From Lithobates sylvaticus (lineage: Eukaryota; Chordata; Amphibia; Anura; Ranidae): a stretch of 64,000 nucleotides of DNA. The DNA lies in NCBI GenBank assembly GCA_028564925.1, contig CM053030.1, positions 4,821,604-4,885,603 on the forward strand, in the 5' to 3' direction. The position numbers were made by a program, and so were the translations under genes. Of the stretch, positions 1-10,451 are shown piece after piece (the stretch's first letter is position 1; each line of letters opens with the position of its first letter). Below the pieces are notes generated by a model. That model was not told the DNA's origin, made no database searches, and saw only the letters and a list, made by a program, of their open reading frames with translations.

Positions 1-1012
1 CACTCCACCAGAGTGCGACCAGGACTTGGTCACTCCACCAGAGTGCGACCAGGACTTGGCCACTCCACCAGAGTGCCACCAGGACTTGGCCACTCCACCA
101 GAGTGCCACCAGGACTTGGCCACTCCACCAGAGTGCCACCAGGACTTGGCCCACTCCACCAGAGTGCGACCAGGACTTGGCCACTCCACCAGACTGCGAC
201 CAGGACTTGGCCACTCCACCAGAGTGCCACCAGGACTTGGCCACTCCACCAGAGTGCGACCAGGACTTGGCCACTCCACCAGAGTGCGACCAGGACTTGG
301 CCACTCCACCAGAGTGCCACCAGGACTTGGCCCCTCCACCAGAGTGCCACCAGGACTTGGCCCCTCCACCAGAGTGCGACCAGGACTTGGCCCCTCCACC
401 AGAGTGCGACCAGGACTTGGCCCCTCCACCAGAGTGCGACCAGGACTTGGCCACTCCACCAGAGTGCGACCAGGACTTGGCCCCTCCACCAGAGTGCGAC
501 CAGGACTTGGCCCCTCCACCAGAGTGCGACCAGGACTTGGCCCCTCCACCAGAGTGCGACCAGGACTTGGCCCCTCCACCAGAGTGCGACCAGGACTTGG
601 CCCCTCCACCAGAGTGCGACCAGGACTTGGCCCCTCCACCAGAGTGCGACCAGGACTTGGCCCCTCCACCAGAGTGCGACCAGGACTTGGCCACTCCACC
701 AGAGGGCGACCAGGACTTGGCCACTCCACCAGAGGGCGACCAGGACTTGGCCACTCCACCAGAGGGCGACCAGGACTTGGCCACTCCACCAGAGGGCGAC
801 CAGGACTTGGCCACTCCACCAGAGGGCGACCAGGACTTGGCCACTCCACCAGAGGACGACCAGGACTTGGCCACTCCACCAGAGGGCGACCAGGACTTGG
901 CCCCTCCACCAGAGTGCGACCAGGACTTGGCCACTCCACCAGAGTGCGACCTGGACTTGGCCACTCCACCAGAGTGCAACCAGGACTTGGCCACTCCACC
1001 AGAGTGCGACAT
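1..1012 (+). repeat. 30-bp minisatellite (about 34 copies) coding a decapeptide repeat
   Basis: Tandem 30-bp units built on CCACTCCACCAGAGTGCGAC plus CAGGACTTGG run from the window edge to about 1012. Variants alternate GTGCGAC, GTGCCAC and GGGCGAC, and CCACTCC with CCCCTCC. The unit is a multiple of three and lacks stops, so several frames on both strands stay open. One extra base near 150 shifts the first five units relative to the rest. The array continues past the left edge. Confidence 0.95.
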
Positions 1013-1565
1013 TCACATGGAAAACCCACTAGAATGTGACGTTCACGTTGATAGGCAGATACTAGTGGTAGGGGATTCAGTTATTGGAAGGATACAGAGG
1101 GCAATCTGTCCCAAACACCCTCATCGCCGGACAGTATGTTGTATACCGGGCGCTCGGGTTCGGAACATTGTAGATTGCGTGGACACATTGTTGGATGGGG
1201 CTGGAGTGGACCCAGCTGTCATGGTATATATCGGTGCCAATGACAAAGTTCGAGAAAGATGGAGCGCCCTACAAAAGGATTTCAGGGAATTAGGGGCCAT
1301 ATTGAAGAAAAGGACCTCCAAGGCAGTATTTTCAGAAATATTGCCTGTACCTCGAGCCACACCGGAGAGGCAGCAGGAGCTTATGGATCTAAACAACTGG
1401 CTGAGGAACTATTGCAGAGAGGAGGGGTTTGGCTTCATGGCGAACTGGCTTGACTTTTCATTTGGTTGCTGTCTTTATAGCAGTGATGGATTGCACTTAA
1501 ATGGAAGGGGTGCAGCTTTTTTGGGAGTGAAGATGAGCAAAACGTTGGAAAAAATTTTAAACTAG
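177..1565 (+). CDS. SGNH-hydrolase (esterase-like) ORF with decapeptide-repeat N-terminus, CR1-type LINE ORF1-like, partial
   Basis: The frame reads about 28 decapeptides of type DQDLATPPEC and then a domain of about 175 residues. That domain shows the SGNH blocks in order: VVGDS (nucleophile Ser), PGARV (block II Gly), IGAND (block III Asn) and SDGLHLN (block V Asp and His). The catalytic set is therefore complete. Domains of this kind form the esterase part of ORF1 in vertebrate CR1 and related LINEs, where they are thought to act in the element's RNP; a captured host-like gene is the alternative. No ATG begins this frame: the first usable codon is TTG at 177, and the frame stays open to the window edge, so the real start is off-window or upstream-spliced. 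No reverse transcriptase follows the TAG stop at 1563-1565, so it is an orphan ORF1 or a 5' fragment. Confidence 0.65.
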   Translation: MATPPDCDQDLATPPECHQDLATPPECDQDLATPPECDQDLATPPECHQDLAPPPECHQDLAPPPECDQDLAPPPECDQDLAPPPECDQDLATPPECDQDLAPPPECDQDLAPPPECDQDLAPPPECDQDLAPPPECDQDLAPPPECDQDLAPPPECDQDLAPPPECDQDLATPPEGDQDLATPPEGDQDLATPPEGDQDLATPPEGDQDLATPPEGDQDLATPPEDDQDLATPPEGDQDLAPPPECDQDLATPPECDLDLATPPECNQDLATPPECDIHMENPLECDVHVDRQILVVGDSVIGRIQRAICPKHPHRRTVCCIPGARVRNIVDCVDTLLDGAGVDPAVMVYIGANDKVRERWSALQKDFRELGAILKKRTSKAVFSEILPVPRATPERQQELMDLNNWLRNYCREEGFGFMANWLDFSFGCCLYSSDGLHLNGRGAAFLGVKMSKTLEKILN

Positions 1566-2193
1566 GAGATGAGAAGGAGGGATCAAGCCATCATCACCGG
1601 AGTCCACTACCAAGTCAAGCCATCATCACCGGAGTCCACTACCAAGTCAAGCCATCATCACCGTCATCGCTCTCTTGAAAGATTCTCATCGGCACCTATC
1701 TTCAAGAGAGCAATACCTTCAGCTATCTTCACCAACAGGAGTGCCACATTATCTTTTCTGCATAGTCCAAGTTTTGTGCTTGGGGATAGAGTGTTATAGG
1801 ACTCAATGGAAAGCTTGAGGAACCCTCCCAGGGACCAGGTACGGCTGCACCAAACCCAGTTTCCTACACTGGGGGGCAGCTGCCACTCCAGTAACTGGAG
1901 GGTCTTCCCATCAGCCCTCTACTTCCCTTTCTGCAGCTTCTGAATCACCAACTATCAAAGTAGTTGGATAAAGAACCGGAGGGTCCTCCCATCAGGCCTC
2001 CATTTTTGTTTTTGGAGCTTCTAAATCACCATCGATGTAGCTAGACAAACAAGACAATTGGCTGTTCCTAGCAGAAGACTCAACAAAAAGTCTGAGGAAC
2101 CCTCCTAGGGACCAGCTACGGCTGTACCAACACAGGTCCCTACACTGGTGGCTGCCACTTCAGTAACCGGAGGGTCTTCCCATCAGCCCTCAT
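1566..2193. repeat. Non-coding tail of the SGNH element with short internal duplications
   Basis: A 32-bp unit (AAGCCATCATCACCGGAGTC...) occurs about 2.5 times at 1585-1663. A longer imperfect direct repeat is seen twice: GAGGAACCCTCC plus AGGGACCAG near 1816 and near 2095, each followed about 70 bp later by GGAGGGTCTTCCCATCAG. No long ORF is present. It could be LINE spacer or 3' sequence, but no RT motif was seen. Confidence 0.55.
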
Positions 2194-2603
2194 GGGGGGT
2201 AACCGAACCAAGTCCTCCAAAATCTGCCTCATCTAAAAGTTGCCAAGAATGTAAATGTAGACCTTAAGCTTTAAGGTTAATCAAAAATATCACATTGTAA
2301 AGGGAAAGGTAGAACAAGGGGGAGTATGGAAGAGGGAGAGAGGGAGGAAAAGGGGGGAGGGAAGGTTGGAGGAAGAAGGGGGTGAGGGTTGGGGGGAACC
2401 CCCACACCCCATCCTTACCCAAAAACCAACCCCCCCCCTTTCCTCCCTCTCTCCCTCTTCCATACTCCCCCTCCCCCTTGTTATACCTTTCCTTTTTAGA
2501 ATGTGATATTTTTGATTAACCTTCAAGCTTAAGGTCTACATTTACACTCTTGGCATCTTTTGGATATGGGGTAGCTTTTGGAGGACTTGGTTTGGTTCCC
2601 CCC
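2194..2603. repeat. Foldback (palindromic) element, about 410 bp
   Basis: The left arm (about 2194-2370) reads GGGGGGTAACCGAACCAAGT and so on. Its reverse complement returns in the right arm (about 2425-2603), which ends CTTGGTTTGGTTCCCCCC. Matching inner blocks include the TGTAAATGTAGACCTTAAGC-type segment and the GAGTATGGAAGAGGGAG/CTCCCTCTTCCATACTC pair. The centre is a purine-rich to pyrimidine-rich switch around 2400. No coding capacity; probably a MITE or foldback element. Confidence 0.8.
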
Positions 2604-2690
2604 GGGCCTAGCAGGCTGTTTACCACCAACATTTCAGACTCTTTTTTACAGATGATTATGCAGGCCTTAGAGAACAGAGGCCGCATATGG

Positions 2691-2840
2691 GCAGCACAGA
2701 GGCTTAGGGGTTAGCCTTGCAGCACTGGGGTCCATGGTTCATATCCTGACCAGGACACTATCTGCATGGAGTTTGCATGTTCTCCCTGTGCTTGCGTGGG
2801 TTTCCTCCGGGTACTCCGGTTTCCTCCCACACATACTACC
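2691..2840 (+). mobile_element. V-SINE-like SINE (tRNA-derived head plus conserved central domain)
   Basis: The head GGGCAGCACAGAGGCTTAGG contains an A-box-like TTAGGGGTTAG and a B-box-like GGTTCATATCC. It is followed by TGCATGGAGTTTGCATGTTC and GGTTTCCTCCGGGTACTCCG, the highly conserved central segment known from vertebrate V-SINEs. The body stops abruptly at about 2840, where a second tRNA-like sequence begins. A tail-like AAAAGCGCTATACAA at about 2943-2957 may belong to this or to the next SINE. Confidence 0.6.
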
Positions 2841-2843
2841 TTG

Positions 2844-2914
2844 CGTTGGTGGTGCAGTGGTAAGCATAGCTGCCTTTCAAGCAGCTGACCCGGGTTCGAT
2901 TCCCGGCCAACGCC
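2844..2914 (+). tRNA. tRNA-Gly-like sequence with a TTC anticodon (tRNA relic or SINE head)
   Basis: It folds as a full cloverleaf. Acceptor GCGTTGG pairs with CCAACGC; the anticodon stem is GCTGC/GCAGC with loop CTTTCAA; the T arm is CCGGGTTCGATTCCCGG with an intact B box. The body closely matches vertebrate tRNA-Gly(TCC), but the anticodon triplet reads TTC (Glu type) through one change. There is no encoded CCA and no clear T-run terminator nearby; the 3' flank carries a SINE-type AAAAGCGCTATACAA. It is more likely a tRNA-derived SINE head or pseudogene than a working tRNA gene. Confidence 0.6.
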
Positions 2915-3078
2915 ATCTCCAATAGTTGGAGTCCTCAGAGAGAAAAGCGCTATACAAGGTCAATGCGGAGTATATATTAGCAGTGGAATAAAGAATGAAG
3001 CGAATGTGTGGAATGTTTGAGGAAGAAAATCTCCCAGAATCTATAGAAGGTGAACCCAGCAACAGATAGAAGACGCTT

Positions 3079-3405
3079 AGGCTGCGATCACACCTAGGAG
3101 TTTCGGATCGCGGGCGGAATTACTGCGATTCACAAATTGCTGCAAAACCCTTGGCATGTTCGTGATCCCTTTACCTCCAATGGCACCCCAATCATGGGAC
3201 AATATTGTCACCTGACAAATCGCGAAAAAAACTAAATTGCAGGATGCCCGTTTCCCAAAAGCAATCCTGCAAATTTGTCGTAATTTGTCAGGTGACAAAA
3301 ATTTGTCTTGAGTGGGTTGATATTGAAAGTAAAGGGATCGCAAGCGTGTGCCGCGTTTTGCAGCGATTTGGGAATCCGGAACACCTGCACAGACATCCCC
3401 CTGAA
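3079..3405. mobile_element. Foldback MITE with GGCTGCGATCACACCTAGG-type ends
   Basis: The left half starts GGCTGCGATCACACCTAGG. The right half mirrors it, ending CGGAACACCTGCACAG. Inner blocks are mirrored too: TGTCACCTGACAAAT against ATTTGTCAGGTGACA, and GATCCCTTTACCTCCAAT against TTGAAAGTAAAGGGATC. The centre is near 3236. No ORF of interest. Confidence 0.7.
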
Positions 3406-3414
3406 CTTTCTGCA

Positions 3415-3815
3415 CAAACATCCCCCCCCAGCAGGAATATTACACCCAAAATCCCTCCCCCCCCAGCAAGAATATTACACCCATACTCCCATCCAGCAGG
3501 AATATTACACCCACACCCCCCCCCCCCAGCAGGAATATTACACCCATACACACCTCTATATCTGGGTATATACGGTGGATATAATACATAGCGATATATA
3601 TGACAGTGGACATATAGTATATACAGAGAGTACACATGTCACACCTCTATGGGTATATACAGGGGATATAGTATATATAGAGAGTAAACACGTCACACCT
3701 CTCTATCTGGGTATATACAGGGATATAGTATATAGAGATATATAGGACAGTGGATATATACAGAGAGTACACACATCACACCTCTAGATCTGGGTATATA
3801 CGGTGGATATAGTAT
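3415..3815. repeat. Two adjacent short tandem arrays
   Basis: Part one (about 3428-3550) is four copies of a unit of about 30 bp containing CAGCAGGAATATTACACCCA with variable C-runs. Part two (about 3551-3815) is an AT-rich degenerate array of TCTGGGTATATAC...GGATATAGTATATA blocks with period near 60-80 bp, interspersed with CACACCTCT. No coding signal. Confidence 0.75.
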
Positions 3816-3857
3816 TAAGGAAAATTGTTGCCCATACTTACCATAATTTTCCTTTCC

Positions 3858-3963
3858 TGGATCCTCCCCATGTCAGCCTACTATGGGTCAGCTCCGCCCC
3901 CTCTGGGACCACCTTTTTTCTAGCCCATAAAGGGCGGCTGTCTGCCCACACCAGTGTTCAAAA
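3858..3963. repeat. Left inverted terminal repeat of the DIRS fossil
   Basis: The segment CATAAAGGGCGGCTGTCTGC and its surroundings recur inverted at the right end with only scattered mismatches. An outer 52-bp piece (3828-3879) is also mirrored at 4003-4054, forming a local hairpin. Confidence 0.85.
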
Positions 3964-4983
3964 AATATTCACCTCGCGACGGATAAACTGGGTGGGAATC
4001 CTCCGGCTGACATGGGGAGGATCCAGGAAAGGAAAATTACGGTAAGTATGGGCAACAAGTTTCCTTATTCCTGGACCTCCCCATGTCAGCCTACTATGGG
4101 ATGTACCAAGCAACATTAAAAAGGGAGGGAAGACAAAAAATCAGCTAAACCCTCAATGCAATGGTACTCAAACTTTTAATGGGCAACAGCCGCCGTAATA
4201 ACCATAGAGCTAAATGTTTCCTCAGGTGGACAAGCCAAATTAAGCCTGTAATGCCTGATAAAAGGTGTTGGGCGCGGTCCAGCTTGCTGCTCTGCAAACT
4301 ACCACAGGGGCGACCTTTACGTATGCTGCCCAGGATGCTGCCCTACCCCTCATTGAAAGTGCTTTGATCTCTGAAGGAGGAGGAAGGCCCAGCGTTCTGT
4401 ATGCAATATGTATGGTCTTTGACAAATCCGGAAAACACAATTCTGGAAGTTGCCTGTATACCCTTTTAGGGCCCATTGGGAAAAACTACAGCTGATCTGC
4501 TTTTAGTCCATTCCAGGTAGGTTGAAACCGCAGAGGCCAGGTCTAACCTACTCCACTCATCAGCTGTATCCGCCGGAAAGGCTGGGAGAATGACCTCCCA
4601 GTTCCTACGAAATTATATGGCAACCTTAGGTAGTAAGCTTGGTATCGGCCTAAGGACTGTCTTGTCTGGGAGCACCAAACAATATGGTTCTTTAGATGAA
4701 AAGGCGCACAACACAGAGACTCTTCTGGCCGAGGCCACGGTTAGTAAAAAACAAACTGTTAAAAGTAAAAATGAACAAGAGAAAGCTTGATCAAACGGAG
4801 GGACCAGCGATGTTCCCAAGACTAGTGTTAAAGTCCTCTTTTGGAAAAAACGATTTCAATGGACGTCAAATTTCTATGGCTGCCCCTAAAAATTGGATCA
4901 CCAACTGATGTAGAACATGTCTTGTACATGACATAGCCGACAAAGCGGGGATTTGACCCTTCAGGGAATTATAAGCTAACCCT

Positions 4984-5190
4984 AAGGCTGCATTCACACC
5001 TGATCCTTAAAGACTTGACTCAAGTGATCTGCTAAAACATTCCCAGGCTCTGCGAAGAGAGCGTTTTTTCGCAGCGTTTTTTACCGCGATTCGCGGCGTT
5101 TTTTTTGCCGCGTTTTTTGCCGCGAATTTTGTGCAGAGCAAAAGGTCACCATGTAAAAAGAATAAAAACGCCCAAATCTGCCCGATTCGC
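4984..5190. repeat. Fragment of a GGCTGCATTCACACCTGA-type MITE within the DIRS fossil
   Basis: GGCTGCATTCACACCTGA at 4986 and the CGCAGCGTTTTTTACCGCG/GCCGCG-rich stretch at about 5066-5130 look like MITE sequence that is foreign to the surrounding element. The two pieces are separated by element sequence that is itself found again near 6300, so the local history is rearranged. Confidence 0.4.
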
Positions 5191-7543
5191 GACACATAGA
5201 CAGCCTGGCTATCACTGCTTTTGTCTAAGACTGAATCTCCTGGACCTTCCTCTGAGGAAAAGTTGCATTCAAACCTCCTTCTGCGCCACCTGACCCACGG
5301 GTGGAATTGTACTGCCAAATACTCCAACATTTGGGTCGGATGCATCTGGCTCTTCCGAGAGTTGAACAACCAACCGAAACAAGCTAGTGTTTTACTGCCA
5401 AATACTCCAACAAGTGGAAGGAGCTCATTTGACGGACCCAGAAGTAGCTAGGTTGTCTAGATAATGGAATATTTGCACTCCCTTGACCCTGAGAGTCGCG
5501 ATGACAGCAGACAGTAGCTTTGAGAACATTCTCAGAGTCGTGCAGAGACCGAATGGGAGACATTAAAATTGAAAATTAGAGCACCCAAGACTAGTGTTAA
5601 GTCCTCTTTTGGTAAAAACGATTTCAATGGACGTCAAATTTCAATGGCTGCCCCTAAAAATTGGATCACCAACTGATGTAGAACATGTCTTGTACATGAC
5701 ATAGCCGACAAAGCGTGGATTTGACCCTTCAGGGAATTATAAGCTAACCCTAAGAGACTACTACAGAAATTCCAAAACGTTAGATACCGAAGGAGATCCA
5801 AGGCCCCAAACCCTTTCCGTAGTATTCCAGATCTGGTAATAGGTCACAATCGTGGACCTCTTATGAGCCTGTAATAATGTCTCCACTATACTGCCCGAGA
5901 GACCCAAGCCAGCTCAAGCCTCCCTCTCACTTCCAAGTTATTAAACTTCATCCTCCTGCGGTTCGGGTGACCGGCCCCAATCCGCAAAAAGGAGATTTTG
6001 ACAAGGAGGCAGTGGGATTGGTGAGCCCAACTTTATCCTCCAAAGCAAGATGGAACCACTGCTGCCTGAGTCAGTAAGGTAAGACTATTATTGCTGTGAT
6101 CCTTTCTCGCTGAATCTTCAGCAGGATTTTGAGAGCCAATGGAAGCGGCAGGAACACATATACCAAGGGGAAATTCCAAGACCTGGACAGAGCACCTCGA
6201 CCCAACGCCTGTGGATGCCAGGTCCGGGAGGAGAAGCAAGGCGGTTGGCAATTCTCCTCCAATGCCATAAGATCTATCGATTGAGGCCCCATTCGTTGTG
6301 ATCCTTAAAGACTTGACTCAAGTGATCTGCTAAAACATTCCCAGGCTCTGGGAGATAAGATGAAGTAAGAGAGCCGAGATTCTTCTCTGCGCATAGGTAG
6401 ATTGACATGCCACCTGAAGGAGAGGGCGACTTCTTGTGCCCCCTTGATGAGACACCTAAGCCCCCGGAGTTGTTCAAAGACTCTTGACAGTTCGACCTCG
6501 CAACATAGGTTGGAATGCTAAGAGAGCGCGTCTAACAGCATCCAATCCCAGGAAACTTGAACTCTTCACCCCACAAAAGTTCCATCGGCCTTGAACCTGC
6601 TGTCCCAGGCAGTGTGCCCCGCAGCCTGCCGTTGGCCGTCACCACTATTGGTTCTGAGGCCTTCAATGGAAGTCCGCGGGAAAGATTGCGATGTACTGAC
6701 CACCAAACCAGGGACCAGATTCTTGGAATTGGCAGATAGATTTTTCTGGAACAAGGAGTGACAATCCCACTGAAGAAGAAAGTTGCATTCAAACCTCCTT
6801 CTGCGCCACCTGACCCACGGGACTACTGGAACTGTGGCTGATAGAACCCCCAGATACTGCGTGCATTGCTTCACCATCATAGACAGCCTGGCTATCACTG
6901 CTTTTGTCTAAGACTAAATCTCCTGGACCTTTCTCTGAAGAAGAGAAACACCACCCTGATCCGTGTGGAATTGTACTGCCAAATACTCCAACATTTGGGT
7001 CGGATGCATCTGGCTCTTCCGAGAGTTGAACAACCAACCGAAACAAGCTAGTGTTTTACAGGAGAAATTCACATGAAGTAGAAGGAGCTCATTTGATGGA
7101 CCCAGAAGTAGCATGTTGTCTAGATAATGGAATATTTGCACTCCCTTGACCCTGAGAGTCGCGATGACAGCAGACAGTAGCTTTGAGAACATTCTCAGAG
7201 TCGTGCAGAGACCGAATGGGAGACATTAAAATTGAAAATTAGAGCATTTCCCGGAAAACCTGAGAAAATCGATGGAGAGATGCGTCTATGGAAACAAGAA
7301 GATACGCACCACCAGATCGATGGAAACCATCCAGTCTCCTGAGTCCAATGACTCAATTTTGAATCGTGGTACCTTCATGTAAGAATTCCGAAACCCCCTA
7401 AAGCCTCTGGGACCAAAAACAGAGGGGAACATACTCCCTGAGTCTTGCTCCTACTCGAGAGGGTCAAGTGGAGACACCTTCAGAAGGACCTATTTGAAGC
7501 CTTAGAAGCTTCGTTGGCCCTGGGCTTGGAAGGTTTCTGGAAG

Positions 7544-8803
7544 CAGTGGCGTCACTAGGGTTGGTGTCATCCGGTGCGATAAAACATGGTGTCACCCCCC
7601 CCCCCCCCCATTGTCTAAAGAACTATGTGTAGAGTGCCCCTCATCGCTATATACCCCCTCCTAGCACAATTCCTCTTCCTCCTTCCCTCATCCCCTTCCT
7701 CTCATCACAACCACCCCCGCCCCCATATTCCCCCTCTTAACAAAAATCCTCCCCTCCATATACCCTCTTTCCCTTTCAGCACAAATCCCCTCTCTCAACA
7801 CAAGTCATCACACTCATATACCCCCTTTCAGCACAAACCCCCCTTCTCACCATAAAATGACCCCTATATCCCTCTTCCCAGTATAAATCCCCCAAAACCC
7901 CTCCTTCTAATACAAATTTTATACCCACCACCCCCCCCCAAATCCCCCCTATCAGCACAAATCACCCCCCCCCCCCCCATCTCCCCCTCCCTGCACAGAT
8001 CTCTCCCCCCCCCCCCTCTCAGCACAAATCACTCCTTTTAGCACAAATCACTCCTTTTAGCATAAATCCCTCCCAAACCCCTCATTCTTACACAAATGAT
8101 CTATGACCCCCCCCCCCCCCCCCCCAGATCTCCCCTCTGATTACAAATCCCCACCCCATATACCACTTTCACTATTAAATCCCTCTTCTTGCATAAATTC
8201 TCTTATTCCACCGCCCAAGCCGCCCTCAGCACAAATCCTCTTATTTAATTCCTCCCTGCCAATCCCCCCCTGCAAGCACAGCACCCACCCCAATACAAAG
8301 TCTCTCGCCTCCAGATTTCCCCTTAAAAAAAACTCTCAATCCATCTCAGCATAAATCCTTCCTCTTATTGCTCAAATCCTCAGATCCCTGCCCCAGCGCA
8401 GACTTACTTGTTATCAGTTACTGGGACCTCAGCGCCAGATCTCCTTCCCAGGCTCCTCCTCCTGTTCTGTCAGAAGACACGCCAAAAGCAGAGGAACTGC
8501 AGGAACTTCCCTCTGCGCACTGACACTCACACTGCTAACATGCAGCTGGCTGGGACAGATACCAGCTGCTAAAGTGCCGACAATCACTGCGCAGGAGACC
8601 CGGGGACACCGCACAGGAAATGTTGGCATGGTGATCGCCGACACTGTAGCAGCCCACTGGCGCCCCCATCCCTCTCGATGCTCGCACACTGCGCCCGAGA
8701 CTGGAGCCCGCCCGCCCCGCCTAGTTCCAGCCCCTGGTGTCACCCCTTTGGCGGGTGTCACCCGGGTGCGGCCCGCACCCCCATAGCAACGCCAGTGTCA
8801 GTG
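7544..8803. mobile_element. Non-autonomous hAT element with 8-bp target duplication
   Basis: The target duplication TCTGGAAG lies at 7536-7543 and 8804-8811. The left end starts CAGTGGCGTCACTAGGG. The right end, read inverted, gives CACTGGCGTTGCTATGGG after a few extra bases. Most of the interior (about 7595-8400) is a degenerate array of CAGCACAAATCCCCCC-like blocks with long C-runs, then a GC-rich 3' half. No transposase is seen. It inserted into the DIRS fossil, so it is younger than that element. Confidence 0.8.
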
Positions 8804-9249
8804 TCTGGAAGGTTGAACCGGCTCGCTTCCACTGTCTGAAAAACTGTCTGTAAGCACTGGCCTCTGAATCCTTCTTTGGATCTCTAGTTAAACCGAAAGG
8901 GCTGCTGTTGACTTTTTCTCTTCTGCAGGATTAGGCTAGATCTGCCGCTGGAAACCCGCTGAATCGCTGATTCTAAGTCTTCCGGAATAGTAGCTTCCCG
9001 CCGAATGGAACTTAACATGACTGTGCTTAGAAGCTTTATCAGCTGACCAATGCTTCAACCATAAGGCTCTGTGGGCTGTGAAGGAATGAGCCAATATCTT
9101 TGCTTTCATTGAACCAGCTCCCTGACCTGGTCAACAGCCACTTCAGCCACAAAATCTAAAGCAGTCTTCAAAATTGCAAAAGAGAAGAACTGTCACTTCC
9201 CAGACTTTCATCTGAACATCCATCCACCAGCTCTGCTACCCCCAGTCTA

Positions 9250-9705
9250 AAGCCCCATACACACGGTCGGAAAATCCGACCACCAAATCCATCGGATTTG
9301 GTCCGACGGATTTAGTCCGACACTGGTGTTGCATACACACGGTCGGACAAAGTTGTCGGAAAATCCGATCATTCTGAACGTGGTGACGTTTGTTGCCTAC
9401 GACGGGACTACGTAGAGGCTAGCAGCCAATAGCTTTTTTAACAGAAAAGAGTAGCCAATAGCTTTGGTCTTGTAATGTGATCTGAGCATGTGTAGCACTT
9501 TGTCCGTCGGAATTCGCTACACACGATCGGATTTGGTGTGATCGGACTTTGTTGTCAAAAAATCTATCCATCAGGAGATAGGACTTTGTCCGTCGGACAA
9601 TCCGATGGAAACTGTCCGATGGTGCCTACACACGGTCGGAATTTCCGACAACATTGTCCGATAGGACAGAATCCATCGGAAAATCCGACCGTGTGTATGG
9701 GGCTT
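9250..9705. mobile_element. MITE with ATACACACGGTCGGA inverted ends
   Basis: It begins AAGCCCCATACACACGGTCG and ends with the exact mirror CGACCGTGTGTATGGGGCTT, flanked by TA on both sides (9248-9249 and 9706-9707). This fits a Tc1/mariner-type target. The interior repeats GTCCGACGGA and CCGATGGA motifs and is partly palindromic. It sits within the DIRS fossil. Confidence 0.85.
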
Positions 9706-10451
9706 TAGGCTGGATTCAGACCCATGCATTCCTGTATTCCGCAGAGCTGCACCACAGAACACGTCCCCTAGGAGACCACAGTAAATAAATAGTACTGCAA
9801 AAAGCACCAAAATAAATAAATAAAAAACGCACAGGTGCGACTCCACCCCAAGTGCTTCTGCCACAGAAGTGAGCACTACCGCCGGCCTGCAGGCTGCTCC
9901 GGCCAAACTATACAACTTTATTTATTTTTTTTAATCAGGTCTGCATTTATTCTGTGATTCATAGGATCCCTAAAGGCATCCGAATCCTCCAGCGGAAGTG
10001 GAATGTGGCAAGCGAATCTTCGCAATGAAGTATCCAACTTAGGCGTAGTGTCCCAAGGGTTACAGCCTCCATACTCTATTATGCACATTGAGCCCCTTCT
10101 CAGGCCCCGCCCACTCATCATCAAATACTTCTTTAATCTCAGAAATGAATGGGAAGGAAGGTAATGATTTCTTTAAATACGGGTAGTATCTCTGCTGTTT
10201 CTTTGGAGGTGACAACTCTCCCTGCCACTTCATCGCATCCTTAACAGCCTCCACCAAGGGGGGAACCAGTGCGACAAAATCAAACGCATGCGATTCCGAG
10301 ACCATCACAGCCTCAGATGGATCCGAATCGCTATCGACTTCAGAGTTAAAACGCCGTGAAAACACATGATCTGAATCTGCAGATGCTTAAAGATACAGCA
10401 GGATGAGCAGGATTCCTTGAAATGCTGTTTAACCCTTCCTTGACTGTGTCC

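Noticed and set aside
13-1039. Two further long plus-strand frames and one minus-strand frame in the 30-bp array
   Set aside because: The unit is three-divisible and stop-free, so extra frames are automatic. Only one frame continues into a recognised domain.
1121-1396. A 91-codon minus-strand frame over the SGNH domain
   Set aside because: Shadow of the plus-strand domain, which has complete catalytic blocks.
2844-2914. Functional tRNA-Glu gene
   Set aside because: The body is tRNA-Gly type, the flank is SINE-like and no terminator is evident, so identity as a working Glu tRNA is unlikely.
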